DNA of 64,000 nucleotides from Pachyseris speciosa (lineage: Eukaryota; Cnidaria; Anthozoa; Scleractinia; Pachyseridae), in assembly GCA_016490735.1 (NCBI GenBank), contig JAEMWC010000993.1:212501-276500 (forward strand). Direction: 5' to 3'. This document shows, piece after piece, positions 1 to 11,600 of this stretch; the first letter of the stretch is position 1, and every line of letters begins with the position of its first letter. The notes under the pieces are model-generated. The model was not told the DNA's origin. It saw only the letters and a list, made by a program, of their open reading frames with translations, and made no database searches. The position numbers were made by a program, and so were the translations under genes.

Positions 1-1230
1 TGTAAGAGAATGCAACGCCGAAAAGCTCTAAAGATGGTACTAAGTCCGGGGAAACGATTTTCAACGGTAAGATATGAAAGATTTTTCAATTGAAATATAA
101 AACGTCTTTGAATTCCTATGGAAAAGTCGGCGATGTCGATAAGAGTAATCCAACTGAAGAAACAAAATTTGGGCAATAATGTCTCCATTTAACAGAATAG
201 TTTGTGCAAAAAAATTATTTACAACAGAATTTGAAAGCGTGGCAGTGAATTGACGAGATGAATAAATAAATTTTACGACTCAGAGAGGACCAAAGAGTGC
301 AGTTTTTCCAAGAAACTGCAGCAGTTGCAACCGTTGCCTCTCACGGTGGCTCTCGACCGGCATCTGAAGCAATGACTGCCAAAAAACAACAACAAATTTT
401 CAAAATTTGTTGTTTTGTATTTCTGTATACACTTGTTCAGCGAAGCCAATAAAACACTGAATTAATTCCTGTCGGAAGCAGCTCGTCAGCAAGGAAAAAA
501 TAGGTGGCATAGCTCATAAAAATTTGTTAACGTACCACGTACCACGGTTTCTTGTCTTGAAGTAATTCTTCCCTCATTGTACACAAAGATCGCACTCCCT
601 GTCTTTTCTCAGGCATCTCCCCTACCCCCTCTCCATGAATCATTCAGTGCCGGGGCGACAAAAACTGCAAAACCTTTTGCAGTGGTGATATTAATTTAGC
701 ATTCGTAACAAATGAAGACGCTAAGAATTCCAGCAGAGGAATCATGAGGAATAAAAACTTGAAGGATTCGATTGCACGTCGTTCAAAAGAACATGTACTC
801 AAAAAAGCCCTGGAAACGAGGTTGCATGCACTCAACCTCGTTTCCCGTGCTTTTCTCTCAGTGTGGGAACGAGGTTGACATGCACTAATGGAAACAACAG
901 CAAGGACGCTTGTCGTGAAGAGAAGGCTGATGAACAAGCATTTTTCCTTTGACAAAAACTATAATGAAGGTGACAAAGCGTTGAATGGGAAACTTTTTTC
1001 AGCATACAACGTTGCGGAAGCGTTAAACAACTTGCCTTGAACATTGACCATAAGATAAGAATTACTAGACAAATATTGCACCTGCAGTTATATGAAGAGT
1101 TCTTTTTCCTGGTTACAGCTGGATTCACAATAACAAAAAGGTTTCAAGAAGAAATTAGGCGTATTATAATCCTTTTACCCCCTAAAATTCTAAAAGACTG
1201 GAGCAACATAATAAACCAAGAAAGCAAGGT

Positions 1231-1270
1231 TGAATTAACGGTCAGGGAAATTTCCCTGACCGTTAATTCA
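1231..1270. repeat. Perfect 40-bp palindrome
   Basis: The left half (TGAATTAACGGTCAGGGAAA) is followed without spacer by its exact reverse complement. The symmetry stops at both outer edges. Confidence 0.9.
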
Positions 1271-1366
1271 GCGTTGGTCCTTGCAAAAATAACCGTTTTT
1301 CAAAAGAGAAGCGTGACACTGCGTTACCTTGTATGCAATTTAAGTTGTCCAGTCAATTTGCCATAG

Positions 1367-1515
1367 GCTAGTTTCGAATTATGGTAGAACAATAGATCAG
1401 AGTCGAGGCTCAGGGGAATAATTTACATTTTCTTTTGTCAAAAACAAAGGAAAATGAAAATTATTTCTCTGGATCTCAATCTGGTTCTCCTCTTCTCTCA
1501 CAATTCGAAACTAGC
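1367..1515. repeat. Short inverted-repeat (MITE-like) element
   Basis: The ends are GCTAGTTTCGAATT at 1367-1380 and its exact reverse complement at 1502-1515, enclosing about 120 bases that are themselves partly self-complementary around a TTTTCTTTTGTC / ACAAAGGAAAA centre. No coding content. No clear target duplication was found. Confidence 0.6.
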
Positions 1516-2714
1516 TTGTTGCTTATGCGGAATATATGACAGCGTTATACACTGGTCAGCGGACGTACAAAAAGTTTAATGGGAATTGGAGGAGGACCAA
1601 AGGAGTGAAGTCACCCACACCCAGAACACGGATTTTCCGAGTTAAAAAAGGATTTTAACGAACTGATTTGCTCTGATCATATGCTCCATGGATAACCACC
1701 GATTATTGCCAGCAGCTGGTAGTGAATTTAAGACACTAAAATCGACAGCCACACAAGCTGACTATACCTGTTGTCTGCCCTGTTATATATTAAGCCGATG
1801 TACATGCAGTGTTTGAAAGTATAAAGGCTCTATTATTTGAGCTGGGGTTGCAACGCCTATTATGTGGGATACTTGTTGCAAAGTTATCTTGTAGTGAGCA
1901 AATTTACCCTTGGTTTTTGGCCCCGAAAAGCGGCTTACCCCCAGATGTACCCGAAGGAGCAGACAAACGACAGGGAGTATAACTGTAATTAAATTACCAC
2001 GTAGAGTTAACTGTTCTCGTCTTTCACATGTGAGTGAACATGCATTAAATAAGGCAAGGAGAGTACAAATAAAGATTGTTGTTGCATCACTATGTGGTAA
2101 AGTTGATGTAAAACGTGATGTAGAGCGCATTATTTACTGACGGAGAGCTATGTTCTCCTTCGATACATTTCGGCTGCGGAATTAGCCGAATATGAATTTA
2201 CTGTTTTGGGATGACTTGCGATAGTACAATCTTTCCACTTGATCGCAAAAATGCTCGAGATCACAGGACAATAGTCCATATTTTACAATTCCATGCTCAG
2301 TGACTTAGCCCATGAACGGGAACGGGGCTGACGGTGATCTTGTTTTGATACAGACCTTACTTCTTTTCTCATGTAAATCACGTTGTTCTTACGCTAACTA
2401 GTCCATATTTGCACGAGAAACACAGAAAGGTTTGTATCAAGACAAGGGATTCGAACTTGCAGAAGGTCACTTGCAGCCTCTCTTCCACTCAAAGGCCAGG
2501 TTACCGAACACACAACTGTAAAATGGAATATTGGCTGCCAACACAATGATTGTAGTTTTCACATGGGACCACGCTTTAATAACGTCTGCCTTTGAAGACT
2601 GACAGTGAAAACCGACAATGTTAACGGCACCAGTTCGTTTCAATTATTTTTTTGCTAGTTTATAGTTTATTTACTACCAATTACTACAACATACAATATA
2701 AGCAACACATTTAA

Positions 2715-3103
2715 AGGGGCAGTGTCACGCTATTGTACTATCATTTTAAAAAGCTTAAAACTGCCAATGCACCAGTGCAAACCTTAAAATAATGGTCTTG
2801 TTTTGCTGCTAAATACTGTAGTACTGCATTGAAACAATAAACTCCTGTATTTCATCAAAGATGACGAGGATGGAAATGGATTGAAATTTGAAAAAACTTG
2901 CCAGTTTTTTCAAAATTTCAAGCTATGCGTTGAAAAATCACCAAAAAACTATTATGGTTAGCTCTCCCTGCTAAAATTTCATAAGAATTCATCTTGTTGA
3001 TTCTGTTGGAGCAATTTTTTGCATGATAACAGGTAAAAGGCAGTAATTTTGGCAGAACTGAGCCAAAAACAGCAAAAAAAACCCGGTGCATGACAGTGCT
3101 CCT
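2715..3103. mobile_element. TTAA-flanked MITE, copy 1
   Basis: The element is flanked by TTAA at 2711-2714 and 3104-3107. Its ends are AGGGGCAGTGTCACGC and an imperfect reverse complement ending in AGTGCTCC. A closely similar copy lies at 5500-5887. The TTAA flanks suggest mobilisation by a piggyBac-type transposase; no transposase is present. Confidence 0.7.
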
Positions 3104-3598
3104 TTAAGCTCAAACATTGAACGCAGATGGTAGTCATTCTCACAGCCAGCAACCTAGTCAACACTAACGATAGGATGCCACACAAACTGGACCTTTTCAA
3201 CGGGTATTTCCTATGATCCGGTTTGATTTAGTAGGAGAACATCAACGATATACTAGTTTGTCCTCCCCTATTGATCTAATCGAGGACTGGAAGACTGTTA
3301 CTTATTTACGCGTCGTCTTGTTGCTCGAGCATACGCACAGTTCATCTCTAGTATACTCATTAAATTTATAGAAACGAATATCTAGGTCTTATCGCTTAAA
3401 CCTCTTTCGGATTCATTTTTAAGCGCAGCAAGCAAGTATAAAACATCCCTTAACAAATTGATAGCAAAAACATTTCCATTTATCGTCTGCCGGTTGAAAG
3501 TTAAGCCATTTGACGTGGGATGTTGTAACCTTAGTACAATCATTTCAACGTTAAAGACCCGCAAATTAGGTCTCCGAGTCTGTCTGTTGTGAATAGAA

Positions 3599-6500
3599 TC
3601 ACGGCGACTTGATATTTCTAATGATATCGTCGTAAACTACTCTAGCAGCGTCCAGTCCCCAGATGAAGTCCAGATGGTCCCAGTTCTGAATGTACCTATC
3701 GTAAAGCTTGTTGGGCAAAAGGGGAAGTAGAGCACGCACATCTGTTGGGTCAGCCAACCAATCATCCTCTGCCCAGTACAGAGCCACTGGTACTGTCATC
3801 TCTGTCGCATTGTACAGCGGTGGGATGGGCTGAATGCGAAAGACAAGAATTTTAGGTATAAACTGCAAAACAACAAATAAGAGCGCTTTCCAGTTGCCAG
3901 AACTTGCCGGGCAGACCAGCTATGATTATTGGGTATTCACCCGTTCTTCGAATTCCTTTCGAAATGGCACTTCCGAATAAGTCCACAAGACGAGGGGAGA
4001 GCAGGGTTGGCGCAGTGAAAAGAGTACTCGTTTTCCACTAATGTGTCCCAGGTGGGCTGAGGTTGTTGGATCTCTACTCTGTTCCGAGAGGTTTTTTTTT
4101 CTGCGGGTACTTCGGTTTTCCCCTCTCCCCAAATACCAATATTTGATTTGATTTGATTCTATGTTATCCAGAGTTGATTTGATTTAGTCTCCTCAATTAG
4201 CAAAAGGATCTGTGCTCCGCTGGAAAGATTTGGGGCTTTAAAAAATGATTATTACACCAAACCCTTCAAAATCGTACATTCCTTTCACAAGGTGACCGTT
4301 CTAGCCAACAAGCTCTGACAAATGGAAAGCACGCTGACGTTAATGGCATACGTAACAAATCGCTTCTTTTAAATTGGTTCTCCTTGGGAGTCAAGTTACA
4401 ACCTCAACAGAATTTTTAAACTGGTCGTCTTAGCTAGTCTTACCTGACCATAGTGCTCATTGTTCTTCTCCGCAGAACCATAATCGTACATTTGGAATTT
4501 CTTCGATTTGTACATCTGTTGGAATTTAATAATCACAAACGTCAGCGAAACAACTCACACCACATCGCGCTCAAAAGCTGCTACGAAAATACCTGCGCAA
4601 AGTGAACCATGTTCTTAACAGAAGTCCCTGCTGGTGTGTGTGTGTAATACACTGGCAGTCGAGTCTGTTACAAAATAAAGGGAAAAAAAGACGCGTTCGT
4701 GAGCTTCGTGAAATATACAGGCTGAGGGCTCTTGAATAAGCATACCATCAAAATTATCGTCATCAACATCAACATTGCCATCAGCATTATCGACATCAAA
4801 ATCATCGTCATCATCATCAACATACCCGTCATCATTAGCATCATTATTATTGTCTTGTTCATCATCACTATCAGCACCATCAACGAGATACTGATAACTA
4901 ACACAATCATCTGTCATCACCTGCATCATCATTGCCATCAACATGATCATCTTCATCACCATTACTGTCAACGTCATCGTCATTGTCATCGTCATCGTCA
5001 TTGTCATTGTCATCAACATCACCGTAAAATTATAAAACAAACCATCATTGTCATCAACACTATGGACATCAACATCATTGTCTCATCATTGTCATTATCG
5101 TCACCCTCTTGTTTCCTCTACTGTCGCACACTTTGTAACCATAGCAACCTATCTAACCAAGTAATGACTTCACTATCTTTTCCTTTACCTCGTTAAGTTG
5201 CTTTGGATCGAAACCGCAGATAACAAAAATAATGTCGCTACAATACATCTCCAGATCTTTCTCGGAACAAACATATTTGGCCAACCAGTGGATGATGAAA
5301 TCGGATGGGAGGAAATCACGAACGCCAAAGATTTTGAACAGATCCTGCATGGGGATAAAGAAAACAAGAAATACACTGTTCAAAATCTTGAAGAATGAAT
5401 TCAAGGTTTCTTTTTAATGTAACTTAACTGCTGAGACGAATTCTGAAGACAAATCTTGTGGAATGCAATGTGAGTCTAACTTTTGTGTCTGGGAATTAAA
5501 GGGGCACTGTCACGCTATTGTACCATCACTTTAAAAAGCTTAAAACTGCCAATGCATCAGTGGAAACCTTAAAATAATGGTCTAGTTTTGCTGCCAAAGA
5601 CTGTGGTTCTGCATTGACACTATACACTCCTGTATTCCATCAAAGATGACGAGGATGGAAATGGATTGAAATTTGAAAAACTTGCCAGTTTTTTCAAACA
5701 TTTCAAGCTATGCATTGAAAAATCACCAAATAAATTATTATGGTTAGGTCTCCCTGCTAAAATTTCATTGGTATTCATCTTGCTGATTCTGTAGGAGCAT
5801 TTTTTGCACGATATATAAACAGGTAAAAGGCAGTAATTTTGGCAGAATTGAACCAAAAACAGCAAAAATCCCGGTGACAGTGCTCCCTTAAACGCTAAAT
5901 GAAAGGCATGTCAGAGACAGCAGATTCGTGATGCACTTTTTTTTATTATTTTCCCGTCTACGATACATTCCCATTCTAGGTAAGTGGATCTGATCAGGTA
6001 AACGATTCCAATGAAAGCTACTTAGCTGATGCACTTTATTATTGGGCTTATAGCACAGTCAACAAAATTACTCAATTCTGATTAGTAGAAAGCAGAACAA
6101 TTAAACCCAAATTGTACTCCGTTGGAATACCTATTATGTTTCCATGGCAACGGCGTGTGAGCAAATTGGAACGTTTTGACAGGTGAAACTCGAAAAGTGG
6201 ACGAAAAGCCACATAAACAGAAGCTGCAATTTTGTGGAATGATTTTTAGACCTAATTTAGTAAAACATACGATAAATAAAAAATCACACGAACTTATCGC
6301 GCAACTCATACATGTTTAGTAAGTACTAGTGATTTTGAAAGTTCTCAAATTGCACGAATTCCACTTATTTTTCTTGTAACTTACGGATGGGACTAAAAGT
6401 ACCGTGTGTACGCCGTACGAAGTGGTTTTAACTTCTGAGCTGGTGAACTAAATCGCAGTACAACTGTTCAAATGAGACCTACTAAACTGAACTTTCCTTT

Positions 6501-8118
6501 CGTCTGTGTTTATTATGCCGTGCAAGGTGGTTCATAGTATGGAATCTATGGATGAAAGTTTATGAAAGCTACTGGGAAGTGCTTTTTCGAAGTGTTCTTT
6601 ATCATGCTGTACAAGTTGGGTTACCCATTGAGTCTGTAAATAACATCCTCGAGTGTGACCATCCCAATGAGCTCCATACAAAACCGATACTAAGTTTTTA
6701 GTTTTGAAATTAGGATCGCTTGGGGGTGAAAGACTTGCGCATAACAGCATACATTACCGCTATTTCGGTTATAAAGTAGGTCAGATATTTAACGGGGCTC
6801 GTCATATGCCCCACAGTTGCCACTGGTCCAAGAGCAAAGAACTTCTTCACCATCTTGGCCAACTCTTTGTTCTTGGAAAACTCAGCAAAAGCCATCAGAG
6901 TTCCTTGTGAATGAGCCACATAGTATATCGAGGATTGTGATGTCTTTGCTGTGACAAATTTCAACATGGCGGGAAGATCGTAACGGGCCATCTCGTCCCA
7001 GCTAATAAAGAAGTTACCACAGGAACAGAATTAACCACAACACTGACAAACGTCCAAGCTCGCGTTGCTCAAAGAGCGGACAACTATATCCAGCGGGTAA
7101 AATGTACTACAACTAATATATGAACGTTATTCGGCGGACTTTGAACAACTGAGGACTGGTAAATAGCAATTTGATTGGTTCAGCGAACAGACACAAACCA
7201 GCTCGGATTTTGATTGGTTCAATGGACAGACACAAACCCGCCCAGCTTTTGAATGGTTCAGCTAATACACAAAGTGTCATAATTTTCACAGCAAGAGGAC
7301 AATTTAAAGCCCTTGTTACAAAACTTTAAGCGTGAATATGCTTTAGATTTATTCTTAATTTTGGTCTGACAATCAAAGCCTAAAACAGTGCTTATGAAAA
7401 GGGGACCCAGAGGGGGGTGTACAAAGTTAAATTAAAGTTGATTTGAACTTGACGCACCGACAATTTGAATCCTTAGATTTACCAGTGACTCTCGGGGGAC
7501 GATCTCATTTAAAACCACCACCTGTACTTTTCAAAAAAAAAATCCCCTCCAAGTTATATTTACGCATTGTAAGCCCGGCTTCAAGCAGAAAAGACAGTTT
7601 CGAAAAATCCCACTTTGGAACCTAGTCCCATTAAGTCTGAACAGAGTTTTCTTTACCTTTTTTCATTTCTTTTTTTTTTTTTTTTTTTTTTTTTTTTGCG
7701 TTTATATTAGAAGAACATATTTTCTTACCTAAAATCCCAAAACTGATCGGAATGCACGGGGTATTTGACATGACGAAGGCCGTACGTATTTCCTCTCACA
7801 TTGCCCAACCAAACATCAAATCCTGCATCAGCCAGAATGAAACCTAAGCTTTGGTTGGGGAAGTTTGTGACCCAGTTTGAAGAGGAGCACAGGAGACCGT
7901 GCTGAATGAATATCACGGGCTTTTGACCATCATTGGAATCCGGTTTGACCTGTTTTCTGCCTGCTGGTATTCTTTGGATGTAGATCATGTAACCATCATC
8001 CGTAAGGACGCTGTACTCTTCGGCCGGGTAACCAAAATAACGAATCATTTGGGTCTAAAAAAGGAAAGAATTATGCTTCCGTTTAAACTTACCCAAAGAG
8101 AGCATGCACACGAGTAAT

Positions 8119-8193
<75 letters not shown>

Positions 8194-8335
8194 CCATTAT
8201 AATTGTAATTACAATTACATCTGTGACGCAATAAGTCAATAAACACACTTTGCTATGCCTGAAGAGCCGCAACAGCGGTGAAACGCGTAGCGCAAAAGCA
8301 AAGTAACAGAAGACTTTGGATTTTCATTGTTTTTA

Positions 8336-8393
<58 letters not shown>

Positions 8394-8609
8394 TTTTTTC
8401 ACCATTGTTGAGCTCTCGCCCCATTCTTCGCTCGGCCAAAACTTCTAAAATCCCGCCGCCTGGTTGCTCGGTCTTTCTTTGCTCGTAAACCACGCAGGCT
8501 ACAAATTAGATTATTCCCGTTTAAAACGGCATGTTGTAAAATATTGACTGGATTGGATTTGTAAAACATGGATTTGTAAAACATGGATTTGTAAAACATG
8601 GATTGCGTG

Positions 8610-8653
<44 letters not shown>

Positions 8654-11600
8654 TCTGTTTAATTAATTAATTAATTAATTAATTAATTAATTAATTAATC
8701 AATTAATTAATTTATCTTTTCTTTGTGTGTGTGAGCTTATTATACAGTGTCAGTTTAAGCAGCCCGCCTAGAATACCTCTGTTAACTGCGGGCTACAAAG
8801 GTCTTTTTTCTTACAAATGTGCAACTAAAGCCAATTCTGTTGTTGATTTGTAATGTATGTTTGTATGGATTGTTGGTAGAAATTCATACACTGAAAATTA
8901 TTCACGTGTTTATTTTCTTCCATGAGATTTTCTGCGCACTTTTTCGCGTGTTTGCTGGCCGCACAGTGCTCACTTTAATTTTATGTGTTTGAGTTAACTG
9001 ATAAAACGCGGTCCGGAACGGGCAGTTATTATAATAAACCTGGAAAGCATTTGTGTTCCTGCTATTGCTGGTTCGCGCTATGAAGAATTAAAACATTTAA
9101 AGGACATGGCGCTCAAAGAGAGGGCAGTGTTTTATTCGTCTTTACTTACAGGACTTTTAAATCAAAAAGTTTCCTGAAAATGTTTCAGTCGACACAATTA
9201 AAAGCGCTGTATCATATTTTCGGGTTAGGTTTCTTCGTATCTCCCGTGTAAATACATAGTCTCGTCTTAGACCGGCTCGCAACATAATTTTAGCCTTTGA
9301 GAATGCCCTGTAAATCTCCAACGCCGAAATCCCGCTTTACTTGTCTCAAAAGTTTCCGAACGGAAGATTTTTTTGCGTAAACGTTACTGGAATCTTGGTG
9401 AAATGTGAGGAGACAGCAGAGTGAATGTTTTGTCCTATAAATTCGAAGGAATTCGATGAGGAAATTCGAAGATAACCGATGTGTGCCCGAAGTAGATTTG
9501 TGGAGCCAAAGAGCACACCACAGTTGATTGAACTGAGTGATTTATTATTTACACAATCAATTTGCAACAGACAAAATTACAACTTTAACCACATGACTGG
9601 ATGTCACGCCAGGCACTTCCCATATCAGTAACGCAATCTATTAAATATATTTATTTATTTAGCTTCGCCTAACTAAAATACAAACAGAATAGAACCAAAA
9701 AACAAAAATAGAAACAAAATACCAAAGATATAATAATTAGGCAGGGAGACCACTACAGCATAGCCAATTACAGCGAATCCCTCGTTAATTATTTATATTA
9801 AAAAATACTTAATAACTAAAACTACTAATATGTAAGCATAAAACTTAAGAGGAGACAAGGCGGGAGACCAAATTGCTAGAAGCAGCACGTTGGCGGGCAT
9901 AGGAGAGACCTCGCTGTGTTACACCTAGGACAGATTGTTCTCCAAGTTCTAATGTCGTCAACGTCGTACAAGTGCTAAGCCTTTTTATAATATTGAAGTA
10001 ATAAAATTTTGAATAGAGCTAAAGAGATGTGACTTGTGCGTAGCTCAACGGGAAGAACATTCCATGTGCGGCACGCGCGTATGAAAAATGAACGTTGATA
10101 AGTAACAGTTCTACTTCGGTTAGGAATATAAGTAATAGCACTTCTGCTCGATGTCCTAGTAGATCTCGTAAATTGTCTAGTTACAGGTAGAACTTCACTG
10201 TCTATGAAAACTAAGTTATTAACAGCTTTGTAGAAAAAAAAAACCATGTCCAAATGTTCATGCCAGTATGAAATGGGTAACAAATTTGTTAATTGAAGGC
10301 GGGTCTTATAGGTTACGTCACAACGGAAGGGGAGCTTCAAAATTAGTTTTGTAGCACGGCGCTGCACGTTTTCAACTCGTTTAAGTAGGCCAATAGACTG
10401 TGGCTACCATACTTGTGTTGCGTAGCCGAGATGACACCGGACGATAGAAAGGTACTGTGTAGGACGCGTTTGGGTGCTTTGAATGTACCTAGAAGCTCGG
10501 CGAACAAAGCCGAGGAGTTTGTTGGCTTTCGCACACTGTTCAGTTACTTGTTTGTCCGAGGTGAGATTGCTTGACACCCACACACCGAGGTCTTTCTCTG
10601 TATCGCAAGATTCCAAAGGCGTTTCTTTGATAGTGTAGGTAGGCTGTTCAGGTGATTTTTTGCGGGTGATGCACTGATATTTACACTTGGACTGATTAAA
10701 TATGAGCCCGGATGATTCAGACCAACTGACAAGATCGTTAAGGTCAGATTGCAAGGCATTACAGTCTGTGATGGAATCGATGCTCTTGAAAATCCTGGTA
10801 TCATCGGCGTAACAGGCAACTCTCGATGTTTTAACAGCGTTTGGAAGATCATCCACAAACAGCAGAAACAACATCGGTCCTAACTGGGACCCTTGCGGTA
10901 CCCCGGATGTAACCGGCAATTCTCAGGAAGTAGCTTCAAGGACTGTAACTTGTTGCTTGCGTCCCTGTAAATATGAACGAAACCAGTCGTGAAGTTTGCC
11001 AGTAATGCCGTATTGGTGCAACCTCCCAAGTAGGTTGATGTGATCCACTTTGTCGAATGCTTTACTCATGTCAAGATATATAATGTCTATTTGTTTACCA
11101 GCGTCGAGTTGACCGCCAATGTAATGCAAGACACTGGTGAGCTGAGTCACACAAGATCTACCAGTTAAAAAGCCATGTTGTTCGCGGCTAATGAAGTGGG
11201 ATGTATAATTCCGTAAACCCGCCAGAACACAGCGCTCGAGAACTTTGGAGATGACAGGGAGAAGAGAGATAGGGCGATAATTCTCCACAAGGTCTCTTTT
11301 TCCTTTCTTGAAAATCGGCACTATAAAAAAAAATAATGCCGAGCCGCAAAGATTTGTTGAATAACATGGTCAGAGACGGTGCGATCTGGTCAGCGGTTTC
11401 CTTCAGCAGGCGCACTGGGATTCCATCGGATCCAGTTGCTTTGTTTATGTCAAGCTGTTTGAGAGTTGTCAAAACCATTTCCACCGGGATCTCTAGCTCA
11501 TTTAGTGTAGGGCGTGAGGGTGTGGAAGGTACTGATAGAGAGTGGGCCTCTGAGGGGGCAGTGAAGACCGACACAAAGTAAGAGTTAAACAACTCGGCGA

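Larger units (their letters stand above)
1..2700. other. Noncoding flank, no gene recognised
   Basis: Short open frames occur on both strands, but none resembles a known protein family or shows convincing exon structure. The stretch holds a perfect 40-bp palindrome at 1231-1270, a short inverted-repeat element at 1367-1515, and a small imperfect inverted repeat around 2340-2440 whose arms contain TTTGATACAGACCTT-like sequence. I see no RNA gene. Confidence 0.5.

Noticed and set aside
4615..5196. Long frames on both strands rich in Met/Asp or Ile/His near lipase A exon 5
   Set aside because: They come from the CATCAT simple-sequence tract in an intron and overlap real exons in another frame.
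8045..8493. Ile-Tyr repeat frames around 8.1-8.4 kb
   Set aside because: They are translations of (AT)n tracts.
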